From Yamagishiella unicocca (Eukaryota; Chlorophyta; Chlorophyceae; Chlamydomonadales; Volvocaceae): DNA of 64,000 nucleotides. Shown in pieces: positions 23,001-33,182 of this stretch (position 1 is the first letter of the stretch; each line of letters starts with the position of its first letter). A program made the position numbers and the translations under genes. The notes under the pieces are model-generated. The model worked only from the letters and a program-made list of their open reading frames with translations. It did not search any database and was not told the origin of the DNA. The stretch lies in the NCBI GenBank assembly GCA_003116995.1, contig BDSL01000046.1, forward strand, positions 310,001 through 374,000, written 5' to 3'.

Positions 23001-26000
23001 GGCGCCCTCCGTTGCTCCTCGAGGTGCGCGAGCAGGATTATGTGGTTCGGATATGCATTACGGACTGCGATCTGCCCTGCTTATCATCAGTAATTATAAA
23101 AAATACGCAACACAGCGGAACCCATATGATTCACTAGGAACAGGCTCTCAAACAACCCACTTCGCGTTCTGCCTCCTGCCGTACTGCATTTCAGGGCCGC
23201 CAGTCAGGGATCTGCTGGAAGAGGCTTGGGAGCTGCGCCCACACAGCCAAGCGCCTGCTGACGACACTGGCGAGACGCAGCTCTGGGAGATGTGCGACAA
23301 GGATGGACGGAATGCTAAGCTGTACCTGGACCCGTCCGGAGTCGTGAAGGTTGTCAAAGACTGGGCGGTCGGCTGCTGTTCCGACGCCAGCTACGATGAG
23401 GCCCGGGGACTTACACCCCTCGTCCTCTCTGGGCTCATCAAGGTGACTGGAACGAAGCTGCAGGGCGGGGGGCTTCACCCTGAGCGGTTGGTAAACGCCG
23501 TGCACAGAAGGTCACAGCGACAGAGCGGGGAGAGGGGACTCGCCCTTGTCGCGACCTCACGTTGCGGCCCCGGCCTAGTGCGTGTCCACAGTCCATGCAG
23601 TACGGCATGCTGCCAAGTCGTTACGTACGGTATCTCGCACCCTGCGTCCCTCGCGCGCTTGATGCTTGCAGACTGGTAAGTCGTTCTCCCAGCAGGACAT
23701 GGTCCCTGCGGCAGTGTCTGCGGTGCTGCGGGAGCAGCCACCCGACTGCCCGCTCTCTGGCATGACAGTCCTGCGGCTACGAGGTGACGAGCTCTTCCGG
23801 CAGGCAAGTGCCGTCACGATATCACCACAAAAGCAGGACTAGCGAGGGTGTGGGAGCCACTGGTGTGCGGTGCGCGGCCCGGAAACTAGCCGGCGTACGT
23901 ATGTGTGTATGTTGCAGTGATCATCATTCCCCTTGCCACGTCATGTGTTAGGATGTCATGTGTGTGCAGGAAGGCGCCAGTATCCTTCTGTACAACCTGG
24001 TGGAGGTGCTCGTGCGGTGGGCTCGCAAAGGGAACGTGCCTGTCGCGGAGGCTGCATGGCAGGAGGCGCAGAAGTTGCTGGCCGCGCCGGCCGGCTCTGT
24101 TTTCTACGGCACGGCGGGCCTCACGGTCATCGAATTTTTTCACGCGGTCAAGGTGCCTGTGCTGGTCCTGTTCGGTAGGTCCGGGGCACTGTAGGGCCGG
24201 GTGGCAACCATCGCATCCACGTACAAGTAATCGGGAGCGGCATGCAACCGGTGAGGGGCAACCCAAAGATCACAGTACTTGCTGCTCCCATAACACATGC
24301 CACGGCTTACAACAAGGCATTCACACAAGGCTCATGGTTGTTCAGGGACACGTCCATTTACGACCTGCGCTTACTTGCGCACCCCGCACCTCCAATGCCG
24401 TCTGCTCACATCACACCGGGGGCTCCCGCACCGCCACGCGTGGTCCCAAGCGTTGATAAGCGCGGCGCATCCAAAGCTACCCACACGGCTTTTCGGAGGG
24501 CTGAGGGTTGCGCTGTCGCGCTGGCAGGGTGCGGCTTGGCCCGGGCAGGACGAAGCGGTTGGAAGGCGCGGAGCACCCGCAGCCCAAACCTTATCAAAAC
24601 GCCAACAACAATTCCTTACACCGTGCCGTCTGCTGGTTGCGTTCCCAGATGAGCTGCAGAGCTTCCTGCAGCCGACCATAGGCAATGAGCCGGACAAGCC
24701 GGGCGCCGTATACATCAGGGACATTCTGCTGAAGCGGCTGCTGGTATACGGTCCCCGCACCGTGATGTGGTGCCTCACCGGCAGCGGCATGGCGCTTACG
24801 TGGATGAGCATCGCAGCCATGCCAACCAATGGCTATGCTCTGTGGAGCAGCATCACGCAGGTGGACCTGCCCGCCACCTACCCCGAGCAGCACATGGAGC
24901 TGTTGCGGAGCAGCCTGGCGAGAAGGTATTGCATTGAAGGAGGGCTGGATTCGCGGCTGCTGGAGTGGAGCGGGACCTCGCCCGCGCTGCTGGCGGTGGT
25001 GGTGCAGGGCTGGGTGGACGCCAGAAAACCCAAGGATGTCGACAAGTTTGTGTCGGAGTTCCTCGTCACGAAGCTCGTTGTCGAGGTGAGATGAGCTGCA
25101 GTTGTCTTGATGGGCCCGTGGCTGCTTGTGATCCGGCCGATAGCTCAAGTCAAGTGTCCGGCGAGACACGGCAACGGGGTTGGGGGAAGGAGGAGACGAT
25201 CGGAGGGCTGGGTGATTGAGATTGCGCCCGCCCTCACCTTACTTGACCTCCCGCGCTGATCCGCCTGATGGCCGGTACTCATGTCGCCATGCGCCCCTAC
25301 GCTCCCTACTCCCTCAACCCTGTCTTCCCGCAGTCGCTGAAGGAGTGGAAACTCAGCCTGTCGGGCATGTCGCCGGGGTTGCGCCGCGCTGTGCTGGACC
25401 TCGCGTTTGCAGGAGTGGGGACGCGGATCGACTTCATGGAGCGGGGCCAAAAGCGCTTCCTGATGCCGTATATGGACGTCACCGAAAAGGGGCTCTTTTA
25501 CCTCAGAGACGACTACCAGCGGCAGATTCTGCGGGTGGGTGGGGTCCCTTGCGGGGCTTTCGCTTGGGGTCCGAGGGTAGGGGGTAACTGAGGGTATCGA
25601 TATGAAGCCGCGTTTGCCGCGTTGGAGGGGCTGAAATCGAGTCGATGTATATGTGACAAGTGGGCGGCACCACCGCGGACGCTACCTCATCCATCACTTG
25701 TCATCGCATCATTGCAATGTCCACCTAATCCTTCACCCAAGCCAACTTCAGCAGCGCAGTCGATGGGTTTGGTCCTCCCCACTGGCATGGGCATATTCCC
25801 TACCTCGAGTCAGCTCGCCAGGCACCTTAATCACGTCAAGTCGCCGATCCATCACCGAGGGCGTCAGACCGGGATTCTAACCCGGACCTGCTCTCCCATT
25901 TAAGCTACCTGACTGTGCGCCTTCAGCACACAATCGATTGGGAGCTCTTGCGTCCGCCTGCCGCCTGGGCTCTGAAGTTCTTGCCCTGCCGCAGCAATGC

Positions 26001-27497
26001 ACGTTGCATCAATCTCGAGAATGGTGTCTTGGACATGATGGACAGGCCTGCATGCCCTGTTTATCTGTTTGGGTGTGGTTGGGATACAGACCATTCTGGC
26101 TTCTGGGCCCGCGCGGACGGCCCTGATGTTTGCTGCCTTGCAGATGATCATCAACACGGACGGCAGTCTGAGGGACAACTGGGGCAACTTGGAGTGCAGC
26201 GCGACGCTCATCCAGCTGGACTGGGGCTGGACGCTGCTTCGGCTGGGCGAGGTGGCGGACTACCTGTTCGGCGCTCGTGCGCAAGGCCGCTGGGTGGACA
26301 AGCCGCAGCCCGCAGGCAGTGAAGGCCTGAGGAACATACTGGAGGTGCGCACTCAGGGGTGGGCTTACCTCCCACGTGCCTGGTTGCCTCGCAGGTGGTG
26401 CAGCTGATGTGCCGTGACCTTGAGTCTTGAGACTTGGACTTGGCTAGCCGCTCACTGACGCGGGCCGTGCATTTGCCCCCACACAACTGTGCAGTCTCTG
26501 GCGGAAAAGGTGGCGAGCAAGCTGCCCAAGTGCGGCAGTGTGGCGAGCCGCTGGGAGGAGCAGGTCTGGTTCCAAGAGGTGCGTTGAGGGCCTCGCCGTC
26601 CTCCAAAGCAACGGTATCCGTACTGTTCCGCTGCACGTGTCAGCAGTACTGCTGGTGTCAGGCCACAGGCCCACTAGGCCAACTTGTTACATCCTGTGCC
26701 GCAAACACCGCTGTGGCTCGGTGCGCAGGTCCTGCTGTCGGACTGGAACAGCGGCGACCGCGGCTGGTACGCCAAGAACAAGGGGTCGCTGCGGACCGAC
26801 CTGGACATGCTCGTGTTCTTCCTAAGGTCAGCCGGTGCAAATACATCAGAGCCCGGACTGCCTTGGCGATGCCTAAGACGCTTTATCTACGTCTCCCTAC
26901 CCTTGACCCTAACTGACATCCCCCTTGGCTGCTCCCGACAGGCTGAGCCGCAACGTGGTTGCTCACCAAAAGCCGTGGGGGGGGAAGGACGTGGTGAACG
27001 TGGACGTGGTGATGGCGCTGCCGCGCGTGCTGAACCAGCGCGTGCCCTTCCTTGCAAACATCGCTACCAAGGGGCTGCGCATGCTGTCACGCGACACCGT
27101 CGACAACGCCATAGCGGCGTGCGTGGAGCCACAACCTGGTAGCGGTGGCGGCAGGGGCATCAGCGGCAGCAGTAGTGCGCGCGATGTCACTGGCAGTGCC
27201 GACAGCCTCGGCGGTGGCGACGGCGGCGCCAGGCGCAGCAGCCGCGGCGGCGGTAGCGCCATCACCCGTGGCGGCGGCAGCTTGGGCGGCGGCAGCACCA
27301 GCAGCAGCCACGTCCCCGGGGCTCTGGCGTACGGCTCAGCGGGCAGTTTGTGGCCCGCCAGCTCAACGGCAGCAGGGCGTCACCAGGGCCTTCTGCCGGT
27401 GCAGTTCACCAGGGCGGGGCCCTGCCCAAGGGGGGCGACGGTGCCCATGCCCCTGCTGCTGCTGGCACGGCGTGCGCTGCTGAGGTTGGCCACGTAA
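20089..27497 (+). CDS. P-loop NTPase-like family gene, copy C (intact, type II tail)
   Basis: The deduced exons are 20089-20323, 22563-22604, 22994-23023, 23195-23442, 23696-23803, 23970-24174, 24649-25085, 25334-25534, 26144-26344, 26495-26578, 26729-26826 and 26942-27497. They total 2445 nt, one open frame of 814 residues. Exon 1 is highly charged with heptad-like spacing (ELKQVLEDIKKAQDGI, then KELKADRDYLRTLKVSLL), so a coiled coil is likely. Walker B (LVLFDE) and the sensor-1-like strand are as in B. The last exon diverges from B inside a Gly/Ser stretch and ends ARRALLRLAT. Intron 1 (2.2 kb) contains a diverged repeat of about 110 bp near 20610-20725 and 22300-22400. The core from about 23680 to 26300 is B-like, while the matching region of G beyond 53570 is A-like. 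Confidence 0.6.
20735..22295 (+). other. Extra segment inside intron 1 of gene C
   Basis: It lies between two diverged copies of an intron segment also present once in gene B (near 11211). A minus-oriented member of the TGTCAGGCGATG dispersed repeat sits at about 21630-21690. The open frame 21306-21647 has no recognised domain. The same segment is in gene G (49895-51455). Confidence 0.45.
25863..25913 (-). other. tRNA-like 51-nt element, copy C
   Basis: Same structure and intron position as the other copies (see 3013-3063). Confidence 0.5.
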
Positions 27498-27865
27498 GGG
27501 CGTCGGGCGGTTGAGGTGTTTCCCGAGTGGCCAATAGTGGTGGTGGTGATGGCGACGGCAGCATCTGGCCGACGAACTAGGGACTGCCGGAGCGCCTTAT
27601 CGCTGCGCTGAGTAATCATCAATAATGTGATTGGGCGGATATGGAGGCCAGGGCTCTAGCTTGGCTGGGAGGCTGCAGGCCGGCGGGCTGTTGCAGCGCG
27701 GGCAGCTTGGTGCTCATGGTGTCCAGGCCGCTCACGGCAGCGACCTACTTGGCAGCAGGACGTTGGGCATCTCGAATACCGTTTACGTGTTGGAGGAGGA
27801 CGGCGGGAATGTGGGCGTGCCTGATGTCTCCGAGCGTCGCGAACGTCAGCACATGCCTCATTGCT
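27498..27865. other. 3' flank of type II family copies
   Basis: No coding region is supported; open frames here lack recognisable domains. The stretch occurs four times (also 30306-30674, 56646-57013 and 59999-60367). Confidence 0.45.
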
Positions 27866-27931
27866 ATTGCTGAATAGCATTCAGCAATTCTATTCCTACG
27901 TTTTGTATTATCCCAAATATCACGTAGGAAT
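27866..27931. repeat. Double hairpin at inner edge of palindrome 1, left
   Basis: A perfect 10-bp stem with 3-base loop (ATTGCTGAAT/ATTCAGCAAT, 27866-27888) is followed by a stem of about 10 bp, ATTCCTACG with CGTAGGAAT (27892-27931). Confidence 0.7.
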
Positions 27932-28227
27932 AATTCAATGGGGCACGTGCTGACGTGCGCGGTGCTGGGTGCTCATGAGTGTACCGCTACACCGCTACAT
28001 GATGTGGTATCCCACCCGTATCCGAGTGGTGGTAGTATCTGTTATAGTGGGTCAGATCAAAAAGTAGGACCATCGGACAATGACAACAACATCGGGCACA
28101 TCGCCGGACACTGAAGCAGACGAAAGAGACAGAACTGTACCGGAACAAAGGCAAACCACCACAACACCAGCTCTACCTTCAAAGGTCTGGAGCCCACTGT
28201 AACAATGACTACTACCACAACACTATG

Positions 28228-28604
28228 GGTTCGTCGGTTGCTGGGCTGTTAGGTTGGTTGGTGGTCGGTTCCTGATAGGGGAGCCTCTAGTGCAAATTCC
28301 CCCTGGGGTACTGGCTGCTGCTCTGTGTGCCTACGGCCTGTCGATTTAATGTTCTGGTGGTTTGCCTTTGTTCCGGTGCACGTCGGTCTTTGTCTCCTCC
28401 GTCTTTCTCAGTGTCAGGCGATGTGCCCGATGGTTCTACCTCTTGGTCTGGAACCCACTGGACAACCGTCACAACAACTATAATGATCCGACAGGCCGTA
28501 GGCACACAGAGCAGCAGCCAGTACCCCAGGGGGAATTTGCACTAGAGGCTCCCCTATCAGGAACCGACCACCAACCAACCTAACAGCCCAGCAACCGACG
28601 AACC
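28228..28604. repeat. Foldback element with 116-bp perfect terminal inverted repeats
   Basis: 28228-28343 is the reverse complement of 28489-28604 throughout as read by eye. The 145-bp loop (28344-28488) holds a member of the TGTCAGGCGATGTGCCCGAT family. Both tips carry GGTTCGTCGG. The element encodes nothing recognisable. Confidence 0.85.
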
Positions 28605-28614
28605 AGTGAAGCGC

Positions 28615-29215
28615 CGCAACGATGCAAGCATCGGGACCAGCCGCCTCTCATCCCGAAAAGTACGGACCCCAAGCAGGGCTCAACGCGCATATAGAACCGG
28701 AAAGTAAGAAGCACGGGAAACCCCGCTCCCCAAGACAACCCAGGCCGATCACGAATCCACCAGTACCTCAGCCGGTCCTCCGCACTCAAGGCGACTGGCG
28801 ACAACCCGCAAGAAAGGATGCCGAGGCCCCACTGCATCCCAGCTTTTCTGGGGAAGCCCCAACGCAGCAAACGCAGCGGGCCCAAAACTCCACCACCCCA
28901 CGGCGAATGGCACGATCCAGGAGACCATTTCCCGGAATAAGAGGGGGACCATCAGCATCCGCCCTTTTCAAGGCCGCGGCCATAAACCGGCGCCCCACCT
29001 CCATGGCAGTAATGGCCGCCAGGATTACTACATCCCAAACGCAGGGCTGTACCCCGGGAGGTGCTTGCACCAACAAAACTTGCGCCCGTGTCACCCCTGC
29101 ACCGAGCTGGGTCTCGAGTTGGGCAGTCACTGCTTGAGCCACCGGGCAGAACCAAAAGTGGTGCAGGCGGGGGATACCCGCCCCTGGACGCTCTTCAGCC
29201 GGCACACCACATCTA
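28615..29215 (-). mobile_element. Non-LTR retrotransposon C-terminal fragment (palindrome 1 spacer)
   Basis: The minus-strand frame reads RLHHFWFCPVAQAVTAQLE, then PPGVQPCVWDVVILAAITAM and GRRFMAAALKRAD, and LLDRAIRRGVVEFWA. This resembles a C-terminal segment I associate with retrotransposon proteins of volvocine algae. A frame break after EFWA gives CVCCVGASPEK, whereas the copy at 58907-59317 continues in frame there. Both are fragments. Confidence 0.5.
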
Positions 29216-29274
29216 AAGGGGGCTGCTGCTACCGCTGCTGCTCCTATTTCTACAAACAGTTGCTAGGAATGTGA

Positions 29275-29510
29275 AACACCACCTCAAGAAGACTGGGCGG
29301 CCCCGAATCACAGTGGCCGACCACATCGCACTCGTACTAGACCATGCCGTGTTCAGCTCACTAAGATATGATTTCCTCGTTCCTATGTTTTGCTAGCAGC
29401 TGTCGAAATACCAACCTGTCCCCGACGGGGTGACGAGTGGATTATAGGATTGCAGCAGCTCGACTTGCAGCTGCTCAGCTAGCTGCAGCTAGCAGCTAGG
29501 TACCGCCATT
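29275..29510 (+). repeat. Dispersed repeat with hairpin tail, uninterrupted copy
   Basis: It runs from CTCAAGAAGACTGGGCGGCC to the AGCTAGCTGCAGCTAGCAGCTAG hairpin. It matches 9404-9424 joined to 10428-10640 and, inverted, 58555-58790. It serves as the empty-site reference for the hAT insertion. Confidence 0.7.
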
Positions 29511-30189
29511 AGGTCGACTGTGGAACATGTTCCTGACACGACGAGGCTGCGTGGCCTGAATGACTTACAGCAGGTAGATAGCCGCAAAGGGAGCTGTACA
29601 TACCGCGATGAAAATCCAAATTTGTCGATCCACCAGGCGCACGAGAATGGTTGCACACCGAACCAATCAACCAGCTAAAATGCTTCTCGCATACCAGGAA
29701 GGTCTATGTACCACGCACCAAACATATGTTCATCATGCATGAACAACCGGAAAATCCAGACACCCAACTCGCTCTAGCAATCTCCTGCTTCTGGATGGCC
29801 TACTCTCTCGCTCCGCATCTAGGTACACGTCGACCTGCTGTGGCACCCGATGTTGAGAGAGGCGCGAGGGCGCTCGACGCAGAGCACGCTCCAGGAGGTG
29901 AACATCGTCCGGAGCAGCAAGTAATTCCCTGCCGAGAGTTGATGAGAAAGCAGCCGCGGAAGTAGTCAAGCGCCAATTATACAAATGCTTACAAGGCGAT
30001 GTCGCGGAGAAGCACAAGCCGTCCAGGCCCTGGCATTGTGATGTTATTGTCCCCTGGAACCCATTACCGCAGCACCGCTCGCAGTGCTGCAAACGAACAC
30101 ATGACGGCGTGCGGCTGCGGCTCGCATGTCACCAAAGCAAGTGCTGCACGTCATTCTTCTGAACAACGACGCCATGTACGTCGTCAATA
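29511..30189. other. Unclassified part of the palindrome 1 spacer
   Basis: No gene is recognised. In the other spacer the counterpart is interrupted near 57476 by about 736 extra bases. Confidence 0.4.
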
Positions 30190-30239
30190 CACTGATGAGC
30201 ACCCAGCACCGCGCACGTCAGCACGTGCCCCATTGAATT

Positions 30240-30305
30240 ATTCCTACGTGATATTTGGGATAATACAAAACGTAGGAATAGAATTGCTGAATGCTATTCA
30301 GCAAT
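30240..30305. repeat. Double hairpin at inner edge of palindrome 1, right
   Basis: Mirror image of 27866-27931: stems at 30240-30279 and 30283-30305. Confidence 0.7.
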
Positions 30306-30674
30306 AGCAATGAGGCATGTGCTGACGTTCGCGACGCTCGGAGACATCAGGCACGCCCACAATTCCCGCCGTCCTCCTCCAACACGTATACGGTATTCGA
30401 GATGCCCAACGTCCTGCTGCCAAGTAGGTCGCTGCCATGAGCGGCCTGGACACCATGAGCACCAAGCTGCCCTCGCTGCAACAGCCCGCCGGCCAGCAGC
30501 CTCCCAGCCAAGCCAGAGCCCTGGCCACCATATCCGCCCAATCAAATTATTGATGATTATTCAGCGCAGCGATAAGGCGCTCCGGCAGTCCCTAGTTCGT
30601 CGGCCAGATGCTGCCGTCGCCATCATCACCACCACTATCGCCCACCCGGGAAACACCTCAACCGCCCGACGCCC

Positions 30675-33182
30675 TTACGTGGCCAACCTCAGCAGCGCAC
30701 GCCGTGCCAGCAGCAGCAGGGGCATGGGCACCGTCGCCCCCCTTGGGCAGGGCCCCGCCCTGGTGAACTGCACCGGCAGAAGGCCCTGGTGACGCCCTGC
30801 TGCCGTTGAGCTGGCGGGCCACAAACTGCCCGCTGAGCCGTACGCCAGAGCCCCGGGGACGTGGCTGCTGCTGGTGCTGCCGCCGCCCAAGCTGCCGCCG
30901 CCACGGGTGATGGCGCTACCGCCGCCGCGGCTCCTGCGCCTGGCGCCGCCGTCGCCACCGCCGAGGCTGTCGGCACTGCCAGTGACATCGCGCGCACTAC
31001 TGCTGCCGCTGATGCCCCTGCCGCCACCGCTACCAGGTTGTGGCTCCACGCACGCCGCTATGGCGTTGTCGACGGTGTCGCGTGACAGCATGCGCAGCCC
31101 CTTGGTAGCGATGTTTGCAAGGAAGGGCACGCGCTGGTTCAGCACGCGCGGCAGCGCCATCACCACGTCCACGTTCACCACGTCCTTCCCCCCCCACGGC
31201 TTTTGGTGAGCAACCACGTTGCGGCTCAGCCTGTCGGGAGCAGCCAAGGGGGATGTCAGTTAGGGTCAAGGGTAGGGAGACGTAGATAAAGCGTCTTAGG
31301 CATCGCCAAGGCAGTCCGGGCTCTGATGTATTTGCACCGGCTGACCTTAGGAAGAACACGAGCATGTCCAGGTCGGTCCGCAGCGACCCCTTGTTCTTGG
31401 CGTACCAGCCGCGGTCGCCGCTGTTCCAGTCCGACAGCAGGACCTGCGCACCGAGCCACAGCGGTGTTTGCGGCACAGGATGTAACAAGTTGGCCTAGTG
31501 GGCCTGTGGCCTGACACCAGCAGTACTGCTGACACGTGCAGCGGAACAGTACGGATACCGTTGCTTTGGAGGACGGCGAGGCCCTCAACGCACCTCTTGG
31601 AACCAGACCTGCTCCTCCCAGCGGCTCGCCACACTGCCGAACTTGGGCAGCTTGCTCGCCACCTTTTCCGCCAGAGACTGCACAGTTGTGCGGGGGCAAA
31701 TGCACGGCCCGCGTCAGTGAGCGGCTAGCCAAGTCCAAGTCTCAAGTCCCAAGGCCAAGGCACATCAGCTGCACCACCTGCGAGGCAACCAGGCACGTGG
31801 GAGGTAAGCCCACCCCTGAGTGCGCACCTCCAGTATGTCCCGCAGGCCTTCACTGCCTGCGGGCTGCGACTTGTCCACCCAGCGGCTTTGCGCACGAGCG
31901 CCGAACAGGTAGTCCGCCACCTCACCCAGCCGAAGCAGCGTCCAGCCCCAGTCCAGCTGGATGAGCGTCGCGCTGCACTCCAAGTTGCCCCAGTTGTCCC
32001 TCAGACTGCCGTCCTTGTTGATGATCATCTGCAAGGCAGCAAACATCAGGGCCGTCCGCGCGGGCCCAGAAGCCAGAATGGTCTGTATCCCAACCACACC
32101 CAAACAGATAAACAGGGCATGCAGGCCTGTCCATCATGTCCAAGACACCATTCTCGAGATTGATGCAACGTGCATTGCTGCGGCAGGGCAAGAACTTCAG
32201 AGCCCAGGCGGCAGGCGGACGCAAGAGCTCCCAATCGGTTGTGTGCTGAAGGCGCACAGTCAGGTAGCTTAAATGGGAGAGCAGGTCCGGGTTAGAATCC
32301 CGGTCTGACGCCCTCGGTGATGGATCGGCGACTTGACGTGATTAAGGTGCCTGGCGAGCTGACTAGAGGTAGAGAGTCTGCCCATGCCAGTGGGGAGGGC
32401 CGAACCCATCGACTGCGCTGATGAAGTTGGCTTGAGTGAAGGATTAGGTGGGCATTGCCATGATGCGATGACAAGTGATGGACGGGGTAGCGTCCGCGGT
32501 GGTGCCGTCCACTTCTCACATATACACCGACTCAATTTCAACCCCGCCAACGCGACAAGCGCGGCTTCATATCGATTCCCTCATTTACCTCCTACCCTCG
32601 GACCCCCAAGCAAAACCCCCGCCACCCACCCGCAGAATCTGCCGCTGGTAGTCGTCTCTGAGGTAAAAGAGCCCCTTTTCGGTGACGTCCATATACGGCA
32701 TCAGGAAGTGCTTTTGGTCCCGCTCCATGAAGTCGATCCGCGTCCCCACTCCTGCGAACGCGAGGTCCAGCACAGCGCAGCGCAACCCCGGCGACATGCC
32801 CGACAGGCTGAGCTTCCACTCCTTCAGCGACTGCGGGAAGACAGGGTTGAGGGAGTAGGGAGCGTAGGGGCGCATGGCGACATGAGTACCGGCCATCAGG
32901 CGGATCAGCGCGGGAGGTCAAGCAAGACGAGGGCGGGCGCAATCTCAATCACCCAGCCCTCCGATCGTCTCCTTCCCCCAACCCCGTTGCCGTGTCTCGC
33001 CGGACACTTGGCTTGAGCTATCGGCCGGATCACATGCAGCCACGGGCCCATCAAGACAACTGCAGCTCATCTCACCTCGTAAGCGAGCTTCGTGACGAGG
33101 AACTCCGACAAAAACTTATCGACATCATTTGGTTTGCTGGCGGCCACCCAGCCCTGCACCACCACCGCCAGCAGCGCGGGCG
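30675..33182 (-). pseudogene. NTPase-like family gene, copy D (5' truncated, inverted)
   Basis: Only the 3' half remains. The exons, in transcription order, are 33182-33076 (end of the 437-nt exon), 32830-32630, 32028-31828, 31677-31594, 31443-31346 and 31230-30675. All are open and carry the type II tail. The Walker B and sensor-1 segments and everything upstream are missing because the unit ends here. It shares with H several changes absent from the left arms, for example the shortened sequence after the exon ending at 32630, so D and H descend from one right-arm ancestor. Confidence 0.8.
32259..32309 (+). other. tRNA-like 51-nt element, copy D
   Basis: Inverted with its host copy. Same acceptor-like and T-arm-like pairings (see 3013-3063). 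Confidence 0.5.

Larger units (their letters stand above)
24976..27978 (+). repeat. Palindrome 1, left arm
   Basis: It is inversely repeated at 30190-33184; paired coordinates sum to about 58172 over the inner 1.4 kb. It covers the 3' half of gene C and its flank. The inner edge is GCTCATGAGTGT, beyond which the two sides of the spacer are unrelated. Confidence 0.85.
27979..30189. repeat. Spacer of palindrome 1
   Basis: This 2.2-kb single-copy centre lies between two inverted arms. Its content (TGTCAGG-family repeat, 116-bp inverted repeat, LINE fragment, 3'-tail repeat, unclassified segment) is the same as 57127-59885 but in the opposite orientation relative to the arms. Confidence 0.85.

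Noticed and set aside
27892..27931. Rho-independent terminator at the hairpins near palindrome centres
   Set aside because: The context is eukaryotic nuclear DNA and no T-run follows the stems.
28622..29137. Plus-strand open frame of 171 codons in spacer 1 as a gene
   Set aside because: It is antisense to the recognisable retrotransposon fragment and is proline-rich without domains.
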